From the NCBI RefSeq assembly GCF_009742725.1, contig NZ_WPHG01000006.1:62001-126000 (forward strand): 64,000 nucleotides of DNA. The letters run 5' to 3'. This DNA is from Nitratireductor arenosus (lineage in GTDB: Bacteria; Pseudomonadota; Alphaproteobacteria; Rhizobiales; Rhizobiaceae). Numbering within the stretch: position 1 is the stretch's first letter; the number at the start of each line of letters is the position of its first letter. Shown piece by piece: positions 9,510-18,093 of this stretch. The notes under the pieces were generated by a model. It saw nothing but the letters and a program-made list of their open reading frames with translations, had not been told where the DNA came from and searched no databases. The position numbers and the translations under genes were made by a program.

Positions 9510-10406
9510 ATGACGTCCCCCCTGCCCTTTACGCCCGACCTGTCGGTCAAGCCGGAAGTCGCGGCGTTTTTCGACGACGCCACCAACACCGTCTCCTATG
9601 TGGTCAAAGATCCGAGTTCCAAAGCCTGCGCGGTGGTCGATTCGGTGATGGATATCGACTATGCCGCCGGCCGCATCACCTATGACCATGCCGATCAGAT
9701 CATCGACCATATCCGCAAGAACGGCCTGGCGGTGGAGTGGATCATCGAGACCCATGTCCATGCCGACCATCTGTCGGCCGCGCCCTATATTCAGGAAAAG
9801 CTCGGCGGCAAGCTCGGCATCGGCGACAAGATCACAGTCGTGCAGGACACGTTCGGCAAGGTCTTCAACGAAGGCACCGAGTTCCAGCGCGACGGCTCCC
9901 AGTTCGATCGGCTTTTCAGGGACGGCGACAGCTACACAATCGGCTCCATGACCGCCTATGCCATGCACACGCCCGGCCATACGCCTGCCTGCATGACGCA
10001 TGTGATCGGCGACGCGGCCTTTGTCGGCGACACGCTGTTCATGCCCGATGGTGGCTCGGCGCGCGCGGACTTTCCAGGCGGCGACGCCCGCGAACTCTAC
10101 CGCTCCATCAAGCGGGTGCTGGCACTACCCGGCGAGACGCGGCTGTTCATCTGCCACGATTACGGCCCGAACGGCCGCGATATCAAATGGGAAACGACGG
10201 TCGCGGAGGAACGCTCGCACAATATCCATGTCCGCGACGGCGTCTCGGAGGACGAGTTCGTCTCCATGCGCGAAGCGCGGGACGCGACGCTCGATATGCC
10301 GAAGCTGATCATTCCGTCACTGCAGGTCAATATGCGCGCCGGGCACTTGCCTCCCAAGGAGGAAGACGGCAAAACCTATCTCAAGGTGCCCGTAAACGGG
10401 CTTTGA
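9510..10406 (+). CDS. MBL-fold persulfide dioxygenase (ETHE1/Blh-like)
   Basis: Metallo-beta-lactamase-fold protein of 298 aa. The metal site motif THVHADHLSA (HxHxDH) is near residue 82, followed by HTPGHTPAC and CHDYGP, a pattern of ETHE1-type persulfide dioxygenases that oxidise glutathione persulfide to sulfite with a mononuclear iron. AAGGAG lies 8 bp before ATG 9510. In Xylella and Agrobacterium the BigR target Blh fuses this domain to a DUF442 domain; here DUF442 is the next, separate gene. Other MBL hydrolases are possible, but the operon strongly favours sulfur oxidation. Confidence 0.88.
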   Translation: MTSPLPFTPDLSVKPEVAAFFDDATNTVSYVVKDPSSKACAVVDSVMDIDYAAGRITYDHADQIIDHIRKNGLAVEWIIETHVHADHLSAAPYIQEKLGGKLGIGDKITVVQDTFGKVFNEGTEFQRDGSQFDRLFRDGDSYTIGSMTAYAMHTPGHTPACMTHVIGDAAFVGDTLFMPDGGSARADFPGGDARELYRSIKRVLALPGETRLFICHDYGPNGRDIKWETTVAEERSHNIHVRDGVSEDEFVSMREARDATLDMPKLIIPSLQVNMRAGHLPPKEEDGKTYLKVPVNGL

Positions 10407-10456
10407 AGCATCGACACGGCCACCTTCACCCCGCAGTTCCGCAAGAGGTTCAAGAC

Positions 10457-10792
10457 ATGGAAATCCGTCAGATCAACCAGGATTTCGCCGTGGCCGGCCA
10501 GATCGGTGCCGAGCACATTCAGGCCATCGCCGATGCGGGCTTCAAGAGCGTGGTCTGCAACCGGCCCGACACCGAGGACGGCGCCGTGCCGCATGCCGAG
10601 GTTGAGGCGGCGGTCCGCGCTGCGGGCCTGGAATTCCGCTTTATTCCGGTCGTGTCGGGCGCCGTGACCGAGGACAACGTATCGGAGATGTCGGCAGCCC
10701 TCGCCACGTTGCCCCGGCCCGTACTCGCCTATTGCCGCACCGGCGGGCGCTGCACGAACCTTTACGGTCTGGTGCAACAGACCGCGGGCTGA
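10457..10792 (+). CDS. DUF442 / TIGR01244-family sulfurtransferase-phosphatase
   Basis: Protein of 111 aa, one compact domain. The active-site loop YCRTGGRC near residue 94 matches the CxxxxxR signature of the DUF442 group, a dual-specificity-phosphatase-like fold that in BigR operons acts as a rhodanese-like sulfurtransferase. It likely passes persulfide sulfur between thiols such as glutathione and the neighbouring dioxygenase. The start ATG 10457 lies 50 bp after the dioxygenase stop. In Blh proteins this domain is fused N-terminal to the dioxygenase, so this operon holds the split version. Confidence 0.85.
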   Translation: MEIRQINQDFAVAGQIGAEHIQAIADAGFKSVVCNRPDTEDGAVPHAEVEAAVRAAGLEFRFIPVVSGAVTEDNVSEMSAALATLPRPVLAYCRTGGRCTNLYGLVQQTAG

Positions 10793-10898
10793 GGCGCACG
10801 GGCGGCGCAAGCCGCCCTCGACCCCGTAACCAAACAAGACCACGCGCCGGCGAACGCCGTCCGCGGCTGGCGGCGTGCGCGCCGAAGGAACCTGTGGC

Positions 10899-12647
10899 AT
10901 GAACAAGACCCGCGCCGGTAAGATCGGCGCCCTGCGTCGATACCTGCCGGTCCTTGACTGGGGACGGGATTATGGCCGCGGTATGCTGACCGACGATCTG
11001 CTGGCGGCGGTGATCGTCACGATCATGCTGATCCCGCAATCACTCGCCTACGCGCTGTTGGCCGGCCTGCCGCCGGAGATGGGCCTTTACGCCTCGATCC
11101 TGCCGCTGCTCGCCTATGCCCTGTTCGGCACCAGCCGCGCCCTCGCAGTCGGCCCGGTCGCCGTCGTGTCCTTGATGACCGCGACCGCGGTCGGAAGGAT
11201 CGCCGAACAGGGCAGCACCGACTATGTGACGGCGGCGATCGCGCTTGCCTTCATGTCGGGCGTTATCCTGCTGGCGATGGGCCTATTCAGGCTCGGCTTC
11301 CTCGCCAATCTGTTGTCGCACCCGATCGTGTCGGGCTTCATCACCGCGTCCGGTCTGCTGATTGCCGCCAGTCAGCTCAAACACGTGCTCGGCATCGACG
11401 CCGGCGGCCACAATCTTCCCGAAATCCTCGGATCGCTCGCGCGAAACCTTTCCGCAATCAACCCGATCACCGCCACCATCGGCGTCCTGTCGGCCGGCTT
11501 CCTGTTCTGGGTACGCAAAGGCCTGAAACCGCTTCTCATGCGGGCCGGGCTTGGCCCGCGACCGGCCGATGTCATCGCCAAGGCCGGGCCGGTCGCCGCC
11601 GTCGCCGCGACCACGGTCGCGGCCTGGGGCCTCGGGTTGAGCGAGGCCGGCGTCAAGCTCGTCGGGGCCGTGCCGCAGGGCCTGCCGCCGCTCACCATGC
11701 CCGCCCTCTCACTCGAGCTGTGGACAAGCCTGTTCGGCTCGGCGGCGCTGATCTCCATCATCGGCTTCGTGGAATCGGTCTCCGTGGCACAGACGTTGGC
11801 GGCCAAGAAACGCCAGCACATCGAGCCGGACCAGGAACTGATCGGGCTCGGCGCGGCCAATATCGCGGCAAGCGTCACCGGCGGTTATCCCGTCACCGGC
11901 GGCTTCGCCCGCTCGGTCGTCAATTTCGACGCCGGTGCCAGGACCCCGGCGGCCGGCGCCTTCGCAGCCGTCGGTTTGGCGCTCGCGACGCTGTTTTTAA
12001 CGCCGCTGCTGTTCTTCCTGCCCCAAGCGACGCTCGCCGCGACCATCATCGTCGCCGTACTGTCGCTGGTCGACTTTTCGATCCTGCGCCGCGCCTGGAC
12101 CTATTCCAAGGCGGATTTCGCCGCCGTCACCGTGACGATCCTCGCAACCCTGCTGGTCGGGGTCGAGGCCGGCATTTCGGCCGGCGTGGCGCTGTCGGTG
12201 CTGATCTATCTCTACAACACCTCCAAGCCGCATATGGCCGTAGTCGGCCGCGTACCCGGCACCGAGCATTTCCGCAATGTCAGTCGCCATGCGGTCGACA
12301 CGCAGCCCGGCATCCTGTCATTGCGCGTCGACGAGAGCCTCTATTTCGCCAATACGCGCTACCTTGAGGACCGGGTCTACGATCTCGTCGCCCAGACGCC
12401 GGACATCCGTCACGTCATCTTGATGTGTCCGGCCGTCAACTATATCGACATGAGTGCGCTGGAATCGCTCGAGGCGATCAACGATCGCCTGGCCGACATG
12501 AACGTCACGCTGCACCTGTCGGAGGTCAAGGGGCCGGTGATGGACCGGCTCGAGTGCACCGACTTTCTCGATCATCTGACGGGAGAAGTCTTCCTGTCCC
12601 AGCACATGGCGATCGCCAAGCTGGCGCCCGCAGCGACGGCTCAGTAA
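10899..12647 (+). CDS. SulP-family inorganic anion transporter
   Basis: Transporter of 582 aa, normal SulP length. The N-terminal membrane domain has ten or more hydrophobic helices, including the GLYASILPLLAYALFGTSR segment of the SulP signature. A cytoplasmic STAS domain follows from about residue 450 (LRVDESLYFANTRYLEDR, VNYIDMSALESLE). ATG 10899 has GAAGGAA upstream. As the last gene of the persulfide operon it may export sulfite or sulfate produced by the dioxygenase, or take up sulfate; family knowledge permits either. Its stop overlaps the end of the convergent dctM gene by 7 bp. Confidence 0.9.
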   Translation: MNKTRAGKIGALRRYLPVLDWGRDYGRGMLTDDLLAAVIVTIMLIPQSLAYALLAGLPPEMGLYASILPLLAYALFGTSRALAVGPVAVVSLMTATAVGRIAEQGSTDYVTAAIALAFMSGVILLAMGLFRLGFLANLLSHPIVSGFITASGLLIAASQLKHVLGIDAGGHNLPEILGSLARNLSAINPITATIGVLSAGFLFWVRKGLKPLLMRAGLGPRPADVIAKAGPVAAVAATTVAAWGLGLSEAGVKLVGAVPQGLPPLTMPALSLELWTSLFGSAALISIIGFVESVSVAQTLAAKKRQHIEPDQELIGLGAANIAASVTGGYPVTGGFARSVVNFDAGARTPAAGAFAAVGLALATLFLTPLLFFLPQATLAATIIVAVLSLVDFSILRRAWTYSKADFAAVTVTILATLLVGVEAGISAGVALSVLIYLYNTSKPHMAVVGRVPGTEHFRNVSRHAVDTQPGILSLRVDESLYFANTRYLEDRVYDLVAQTPDIRHVILMCPAVNYIDMSALESLEAINDRLADMNVTLHLSEVKGPVMDRLECTDFLDHLTGEVFLSQHMAIAKLAPAATAQ

Positions 12648-13963
12648 AGCCAGCGCAGCAGGAACAACGAGATCGACGGGAACAGCACCAGGATCACCGT
12701 ACGGGTCAGATCAGCGGCCACGAAGGGCGCGACGCCGCGATAGGTGTGGGAGATCGGCGTGTCCTTGGCCATCGAGTTGATGACGAACAGGTTCATGCCG
12801 ACCGGCGGCGTGATCAGCCCCACCTCCACCACAATCAGCACCAGGATGCCGAACCAGATGGCGAACTCCTCCGCCGTCAGCCCATAATCGAGCGCCGTCA
12901 CGATCGGAAAGAAGATCGGAATGGTGAGCAGGATCATCGACAGCGAATCCATCACGCAGCCGAGGATCAGATAAAGCAGCAGGATGAAGATAAGCACGAT
13001 CCACGGATTGAAGCCCTGGCCCGAAATATAGGCCGCGATCTCCTGCGGCACCTGCGACAGCGCCAGAAAGCCGTTATAGATCGAGGCGCCAAACACGATG
13101 AAGAAGATCATTGCCGTGGCGGTCGCCGTCGCCAACACCGAATCGATGAAGGTCTTGCGCGTCAGCCCGCCATTGGCGAAGGCGATCAGGCCCGTGCCGG
13201 CCGCGCCGACCGCCGCGCCCTCCGTCGGCGTAAACCAGCCGAAATAGATGCCGCCGACCACGGCGAAGAACACCATCAGCACCGGCCATACGTCGAGCAG
13301 CGCGCGGAACCGTTCCTTATAAGGCGCGCGCGGACTGGCACCGGCGGAATCCGGGAACACGCGCACATAGATAGAAATCGCGATCATGTAGCCGATCGCC
13401 GCCAGGACGCCGGGCACGAAGGCCGACAAGAACAACTTGGCGATGTTCTGCTCGGCCAGGATGGCGTAGATCACCAGCACGATCGATGGCGGGATCAGGA
13501 TGCCGAGCGTGCCGCCGGCGGCCAGCGTGCCGGTGGCCAGCGCACCGGAATAACCGTAGCGGCGCAGTTCCGGCAGCGCTACCTGGGCCATGGTCGCGGC
13601 CGTGGCCAGCGACGAGCCGCAGATCGCGCCGAACCCCGCGCAGGCCCCGATTGCCGCCATCGCCACCCCGCCGCGGCGATGGCCGAGCCAGGTCTCGGCC
13701 GACTTGAACAGGGCACGCGACATGCCGCCCAGGCCCGCGAACTGGCCCATCAGCAGGAACAGCGGGATGATGGACAAGGAATGGCTGGAAAAGGTCGAAT
13801 AGGTTTCCAGTTTCAGCTTGCCCAGCATCGGCTTCCAGGTGCCGGTGACCAGATAGGTGCCCACGATGCCGCACAACAGCATCGACAGGCCGATCGGCAG
13901 CCGCAGGAAGATCATGAGCAGCAGGACCGGAAAGGACCAGACGCCGATTTCGAGATTGCTCAA
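12641..13963 (-). CDS. dctM: TRAP transporter large permease (DctM)
   Basis: Membrane protein of 440 aa with about a dozen hydrophobic segments, the DctM size. Typical stretches are AGFGAICGSSLATAATM and GGTLGILIPPSI. It forms the sodium-driven translocation channel of a TRAP carrier. The start is taken as the TTG at 13963, whose TTGA overlaps the dctQ stop by 4 bp; no in-frame ATG exists nearby. It is the last of dctP-dctQ-dctM on this strand, and its 3' end overlaps sulP. Substrate is set by DctP and is unknown. Confidence 0.9.
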   Translation of the reverse strand: MSNLEIGVWSFPVLLLMIFLRLPIGLSMLLCGIVGTYLVTGTWKPMLGKLKLETYSTFSSHSLSIIPLFLLMGQFAGLGGMSRALFKSAETWLGHRRGGVAMAAIGACAGFGAICGSSLATAATMAQVALPELRRYGYSGALATGTLAAGGTLGILIPPSIVLVIYAILAEQNIAKLFLSAFVPGVLAAIGYMIAISIYVRVFPDSAGASPRAPYKERFRALLDVWPVLMVFFAVVGGIYFGWFTPTEGAAVGAAGTGLIAFANGGLTRKTFIDSVLATATATAMIFFIVFGASIYNGFLALSQVPQEIAAYISGQGFNPWIVLIFILLLYLILGCVMDSLSMILLTIPIFFPIVTALDYGLTAEEFAIWFGILVLIVVEVGLITPPVGMNLFVINSMAKDTPISHTYRGVAPFVAADLTRTVILVLFPSISLFLLRWLY

Positions 13964-14493
13964 TGCCCGCCCCCATGGCGTTGCGTGAAAAGCGTCCTGC
14001 CCGTCGCCACTTCCCGCACCCGCATGGCCGTCATGTAGAGCGAGATGATCACGGCGACCACCGCCCCGACCATCGCGGCCGCAAAACCCCACCAGACCGG
14101 AAACTGCAGGATGAAGGTCGTCTCGCCATAGCGAAGCTTGTCGGCCATCCCGTAGGCCAGCCGCCAGGTCAACACGAGCAGCGTGAGCGTCATCAGAATT
14201 TCGGCGACCAGGTCGATCCATCGATTGGCGCCGGCCGAAAGATAGCTGGTGAACAAGTCCACCGTCGCATGGCCGCGGTTGAGCTGGCACCAGGGCAGGA
14301 AGGCGAAGACGGCAAACGCCGTTCCCGCCTCGACCAGTTCGAAATCGCCCGGCACAGGCGCCAGGCCGATCGGCACCAGCGAACGCCCGGTGACGCTGAC
14401 GACCGTCAAGACCGTGATCGCGGCCAGCACGATGCCCCCGGCAATGGCCATCATCCGGGCCAGCGCGTAGATAATGCCGGAAATCGTTTCCAT
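13960..14493 (-). CDS. dctQ: TRAP transporter small permease (DctQ)
   Basis: Protein of 177 aa with four hydrophobic helices, as expected for DctQ, the small membrane subunit that pairs with DctM. ATG 14493 has GGGGAGGAT a few bases upstream, better than an ATG six codons earlier. The stop codon overlaps the dctM TTG start, which implies coupled translation. The dctP gene lies 246 bp upstream, with a strong hairpin between them. Confidence 0.88.
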   Translation of the reverse strand: METISGIIYALARMMAIAGGIVLAAITVLTVVSVTGRSLVPIGLAPVPGDFELVEAGTAFAVFAFLPWCQLNRGHATVDLFTSYLSAGANRWIDLVAEILMTLTLLVLTWRLAYGMADKLRYGETTFILQFPVWWGFAAAMVGAVVAVIISLYMTAMRVREVATGRTLFTQRHGGGH

Positions 14494-14692
14494 GATCCTC
14501 CCCGCTCGCAAACCCTTGGCTGCGACGGTCCCTCAATCGGCACGTTGTCTTTTTGCTATGCTCTATAACAATTAATTATGACCGACAAGCCTTGATGCCA
14601 CGACATCGTTTGATGCGCAACGACCGAAGGCGCGGACGGCCGCAACACCCTGGCGCGGCAACGTATCCGTATGCCCGACATCGGCGGGAAGG

Positions 14693-14728
14693 GGATGCGG
14701 GGCGGACCTTTTGGCCCGCCCCGCATCC
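14693..14728 (-). terminator. 13-bp-stem hairpin between dctP and dctQ
   Basis: A perfect 13-bp inverted repeat (14693-14705 with 14716-14728) closes a 10-nt loop. It lies just after the dctP stop and is not followed by a T run on the minus strand. It may be an mRNA 3'-end stabiliser or partial terminator that leaves more dctP than dctQM message, a common need for binding-protein transporters. Confidence 0.6.
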
Positions 14729-14739
14729 AGCGTACCGGA

Positions 14740-15789
14740 TCACATATTGGTGTATTTGTCGATCAGCGTGCGGGCTTCGTCGATCAACGCCTGACCATCG
14801 ATCCCCTTGGCCTTCATCTCCTCGACCCACTTGGCGTAGACCGGTTGGGCGGCCTCCTTCCAGCGGGCGACCTCTTCCTCGTCAAGCGTGATGATGTTGT
14901 TGCCGTGGTCGACGGCCGCCTGCTTGCTCGGCCCGTCAGCCGAAGCCTGGGTCCGTCCGGCAAAGGCGGAGAATTCGCGGCCCGAATTGTCGTCGATCAC
15001 TTTCTTCAGATCGTCCGGCAGGCTTTCGTAGCGCTCCTTGTTCATCGCCAGCACGAAGGCGGTGGTGTAGAGGGCGTGGTCGCCGCCGAACTCCGTATGG
15101 TTGTTGACCAGCTCCGGCACTTTCAGCGCCGCGGTCACCTCCCAGGGAATGACCGCCCCGTCGATGACGCCTTTCGACAGCGCCTCGGTGACCGCGGGCA
15201 CCGGCATGCCGACCGCTGTCGCGCCGAGTTCGCCGAGCAGGCCGGTGATGATGCGCGTCGGTGCGCGCAGCTTCAGACCCTTCATGTCGGCAAGGCCGTT
15301 GACCGGCTTGCTTGAGTGGATCATGCCCGGTCCGTGCACCCAGGTGCCGATGATGTGGACGTCCTTGAAGTCGGTGTCCTTCATCTCCTTGTCGAACAGG
15401 TCCCAATAAGCCCGCGACGTCGCGTCGGCATTGGTCATCATGAAGGGCAGTTCGAACACTTCCACACGCGGGAAGCGGCCGGGCGTATAACCGACCACGG
15501 TCCAGATCACGTCGACCGTGCCGTCGATCGCCTGGTCCATGAGCTGCGGCGGCGTTCCGCCGAGCTGCATCGACGGGTAATGCTCGACCTTGATGCGGCC
15601 GCCCGAGGCTTCCTCGACGTCCTTGGCCCACACATCGAGCACCAGCTTCGGTACATTCGCCTGCGCCGGCAGGAATTGATGCATCTTCAGCGTCACTTCC
15701 TGCGCGAAGGCGGCAACGCCTCCCGCCAGGAACGTCGATGCCATGACCGCGCCGGCGAGCGCGAGCGATTTCAAGGATTTCATTTTCAT
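14740..15789 (-). CDS. dctP: TRAP transporter substrate-binding protein (DctP)
   Basis: Periplasmic binding protein of 349 aa. A signal peptide (MKMKSLKSLALAGAVMAS and on to an AFAQ cleavage site near residue 30) precedes the mature domain. GLKLRAPTR near residue 165 contains the conserved arginine that grips the carboxylate of TRAP ligands. ATG 15789 is chosen since GGGAGGAAC lies 4 bp upstream and the signal peptide begins there; an earlier in-frame start has no such site. First gene of the transporter operon; an Lrp-family regulator gene lies 174 bp upstream on the same strand. An organic acid is the likely ligand; which one is unknown. Confidence 0.9.
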   Translation of the reverse strand: MKMKSLKSLALAGAVMASTFLAGGVAAFAQEVTLKMHQFLPAQANVPKLVLDVWAKDVEEASGGRIKVEHYPSMQLGGTPPQLMDQAIDGTVDVIWTVVGYTPGRFPRVEVFELPFMMTNADATSRAYWDLFDKEMKDTDFKDVHIIGTWVHGPGMIHSSKPVNGLADMKGLKLRAPTRIITGLLGELGATAVGMPVPAVTEALSKGVIDGAVIPWEVTAALKVPELVNNHTEFGGDHALYTTAFVLAMNKERYESLPDDLKKVIDDNSGREFSAFAGRTQASADGPSKQAAVDHGNNIITLDEEEVARWKEAAQPVYAKWVEEMKAKGIDGQALIDEARTLIDKYTNM

Positions 15790-15879
15790 TCTGTTCCTCC
15801 CATTTGATCTTAAAGCCGGAGCCTGGCGACTATCGGCCACGACCAGCTTCCGGTCGAGGTCTATCCTTAGCCGAAAAAG

Positions 15880-15930
15880 TGTAACAATAAAGCGGGCAGC
15901 GGTGATTTTATCGTAACATTATTGCGTACA
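15880..15930. promoter_or_regulatory. imperfect inverted repeat upstream of dctP
   Basis: TGTAACAATAA (15880-15890) and TTATTGCGTACA (15919-15930) form an imperfect inverted repeat in an AT-rich patch, 90-140 bp upstream of dctP and just downstream of the lrp-type gene. It could be a regulator site for the transporter. The evidence is symmetry and base composition only. Confidence 0.3.
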
Positions 15931-15963
15931 TGCCGGAGTTTCGCCGCCTGGCGGCGACCGGCT

Positions 15964-16428
15964 TCACCGCACCGGCAGTCCGCCGGCCTCCTTGAGCGAT
16001 TCAAGCACGATAGCCGTTTTTACATGCTGCACGGATTCGTGCGGCAGCAGCACGCCGTTGACAAATTCCGACAGCGATCGCAGGTCCGGCGTGACGACCT
16101 TGAGTATATAATCCATCTCGCCGGTCAGCGCGTGCGCTTCCTGCACTTCCGGCAACCGGGACAAAAGCTCGGCAAAGCGGCGGGCATTGTCGCGGTTGTG
16201 GGTGGCGAGCGTGACGGAAATGATGTTGACCAGCGAATAGCCGAGCTTCTCGCGGTCGAGAACCGCGCGATAGCCGCGAATATAGCCGTCCTCCTCGAGT
16301 CGTTGCCGACGCCTGGAACATTGCGACGGCGACAGATTCACCCGTTCGGCGATATCGTTGTTGGTCAGACGCGCATCTTCCTGCAAATGCGCCAGTATCT
16401 TGCGGTCGAATTGGTCAAGTTGCGCCAC
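15964..16428 (-). CDS. Lrp/AsnC-family transcriptional regulator
   Basis: Regulator of 154 aa, the usual Lrp length. The N-terminus MAQLDQFDRKILAHLQEDAR leads into a helix-turn-helix (NNDIAERVNLSPSQCSRRRQRLEEDG), and the C-terminal half is the ligand-binding RAM domain with YILKVVTPD. Proteins of this family sense amino acids or related acids as octamers. It is divergent from hpd with 151 bp between them, so control of tyrosine degradation is the simplest idea. The downstream TRAP operon lies on the same strand and is another possible target. Confidence 0.9.
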   Translation of the reverse strand: MAQLDQFDRKILAHLQEDARLTNNDIAERVNLSPSQCSRRRQRLEEDGYIRGYRAVLDREKLGYSLVNIISVTLATHNRDNARRFAELLSRLPEVQEAHALTGEMDYILKVVTPDLRSLSEFVNGVLLPHESVQHVKTAIVLESLKEAGGLPVR

Positions 16429-16465
16429 GTGTTCTGATACCCGTTATATCATGCACGGTTTGTGC

Positions 16466-16483
16466 GCAAAAAGACCATTTTGC
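16466..16483. promoter_or_regulatory. palindrome in the lrp/hpd intergenic region
   Basis: GCAAAA-N6-TTTTGC is a perfect 6-bp inverted repeat centred between the divergent lrp-type and hpd genes. Size and location suit an Lrp-family binding site. No second copy is evident, and assignment to this regulator is inference. Confidence 0.4.
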
Positions 16484-16579
16484 CGCTCAGATTGCAAGCC
16501 TCGTGCGGCCCTGTCGCGCTACAATATCACAATCGCAAATACGCCCTTTTCCAGGCGAGCCGACACCGAGGAGGAGAAT

Positions 16580-17692
16580 ATGGGACCGTTCCCGCACGAC
16601 GCGCCGCCCGCCGAAATCACCGAAAACAATCCGGCCGGAACCGACGGCTTCGAATTCGTCGAATTCGCCCATCCCGAACCGGAAAAACTCGCCGAACTGT
16701 TTACCCGGATGGGTTACAGTGCGGTCGCCCGGCACAAGACCAAGGCAATCACCGTCTGGCGCCAGGGCGACATCAACTACATCGTCAATGCCGAGCCGGG
16801 CTCGCACGCGATGCGCTTCGTCGACGAGCACGGCCCCTGCGCGCCCTCCATGGCCTGGCGGGTTGTCGACGCCGGCCACGCCTTCGAACACGCCGTGTCG
16901 AAAGGCGCCACGCCCTATGAGGGCGACGACAAGACACTCGACGTACCGGCGATCGTCGGCATCGGCGGGTCGCTGCTTTATTTCGTCGAAAAATACGGCG
17001 ACAAGGGCTCAGTCTACGAGGCGGAATTCGATTGGGACGGAGCGCGCGACCCCAAGCCGGAAGGAGTCGGTTTTTATTACCTCGACCACCTCACCCATAA
17101 TGTCTATCGCGGCAATATGGACAAATGGTGGGGTTTCTATCGCGAACTGTTCGGGTTTTCGCAGATCCATTTCTTCGACATTGACGGCCGCATCACCGGG
17201 CTGGTCAGCCGCGCCATCACCTCGCCCTGCGGCAAGATCCGCATCCCGCTGAACGAGTCCAAGGACGACACCAGCCAGATCGAGGAATATCTGAAGAAAT
17301 ACCGGGGTGAAGGCATCCAGCACATCGCCGTCGGCACGGACGGCATTTATGACGCCACCGACAGGCTGGCCGAAAACGGCCTGAAATTCATGCCCGCACC
17401 GCCGGAGACCTATTACGAGCGCAGCCACGAGCGCGTCAGCGGCCATGACGAACCGGTCGAGCGCATGAAGAAGCACGGCATCCTGATCGACGGCGAAGGC
17501 GTGGTGAATGGCGGCATGACCAAGATCCTTCTGCAGATCTTCTCCAAGACCGTGATCGGCCCGATCTTCTTCGAATTCATCCAGAGGAAGGGTGACGAAG
17601 GTTTTGGCGAGGGCAACTTCCGCGCCTTGTTCGAATCGATCGAGGAGGACCAGGTCCGTCGCGGCGTCATCGGCAATCAGGCCGCTGAATAG
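16580..17692 (+). CDS. hpd: 4-hydroxyphenylpyruvate dioxygenase
   Basis: Fe(II) dioxygenase of 370 aa that converts 4-hydroxyphenylpyruvate to homogentisate in tyrosine breakdown. The C-terminal vicinal-oxygen-chelate domain shows the three iron ligands: His in LDHLTHNV near residue 169, His in QHIAVG near 246, and Glu in FFEFIQRKG near 331, followed by the closing helix GFGEGNFRALFESIE. ATG 16580 has GAGGAGA upstream. A rho-independent terminator follows, so it is probably monocistronic. A homogentisate dioxygenase gene is not in the window. Confidence 0.95.
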   Translation: MGPFPHDAPPAEITENNPAGTDGFEFVEFAHPEPEKLAELFTRMGYSAVARHKTKAITVWRQGDINYIVNAEPGSHAMRFVDEHGPCAPSMAWRVVDAGHAFEHAVSKGATPYEGDDKTLDVPAIVGIGGSLLYFVEKYGDKGSVYEAEFDWDGARDPKPEGVGFYYLDHLTHNVYRGNMDKWWGFYRELFGFSQIHFFDIDGRITGLVSRAITSPCGKIRIPLNESKDDTSQIEEYLKKYRGEGIQHIAVGTDGIYDATDRLAENGLKFMPAPPETYYERSHERVSGHDEPVERMKKHGILIDGEGVVNGGMTKILLQIFSKTVIGPIFFEFIQRKGDEGFGEGNFRALFESIEEDQVRRGVIGNQAAE

Positions 17693-17714
17693 GCAACTGG
17701 CGAGGTGCGAAACG

Positions 17715-17745
17715 AAAAGCGGCGCTCACCCCGCCGCTTTTTTTT
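17715..17745 (+). terminator. rho-independent terminator after hpd
   Basis: AAAAGCGGCG pairs with CGCCGCTTTT across a 7-nt loop and runs into eight T residues. It starts 22 bp after the hpd stop. It is the clearest intrinsic terminator in the window. Confidence 0.88.
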
Positions 17746-17785
17746 CGTCGCCGTTTTCCGCGTCTCCACGCCCAGCCGGCCCCGC

Positions 17786-18055
17786 CTATGCCGGCTGGTT
17801 GACGAGAACCCAGCCACCCATCAGCACGAAACCGACCGCGACCAGCCCTAGATAGGTGAGCATGCGCCGCCGCAGCGCCTGGGTCTCGGGATCGCGGGCA
17901 ACCTTGTAATTGGTGACCGTGAACGGCATCGCCGCGTAGCGCGGCAGTCCGGTGCGGTTGCGCAAGCCCTCCGAGCGTTCCTCGATCCGGTAGCTGAAGC
18001 GGATCGCCTGGACAAACAGCGCCAGCACCGTCACGGCCCACAGGCTACTGACCAT
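17786..18055 (-). CDS. small two-helix membrane protein, function unknown
   Basis: Hypothetical protein of 89 aa. One hydrophobic segment lies at the N-terminus (after MVSSLWAVTVL) and one near the C-terminus (LGLVAVGFVLMGGWVL), with a charged, arginine-rich loop of about 35 residues between. I do not recognise the family. The ATG at 18055 is used; a TTG six codons earlier is also possible. It is convergent with hpd, and a palindromic repeat lies immediately upstream. Codon usage looks like the neighbours, so I take it as a real gene. Confidence 0.6.
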   Translation of the reverse strand: MVSSLWAVTVLALFVQAIRFSYRIEERSEGLRNRTGLPRYAAMPFTVTNYKVARDPETQALRRRMLTYLGLVAVGFVLMGGWVLVNQPA

Positions 18056-18093
18056 GAAAAACAGGCTACCCAATTCCCGTGCCCTCCCCGGCT

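Noticed and set aside
12425-14038. Plus-strand open frame across the dctM region
   Set aside because: Very rich in Gln, Arg and His and without motifs; the minus strand encodes DctM with many membrane helices.
13964-14536. N-terminal extension of dctM through dctQ as one fused protein
   Set aside because: The extension is dctQ read in the wrong frame; the correct dctQ has its own ribosome site and stops exactly at the dctM TTG.
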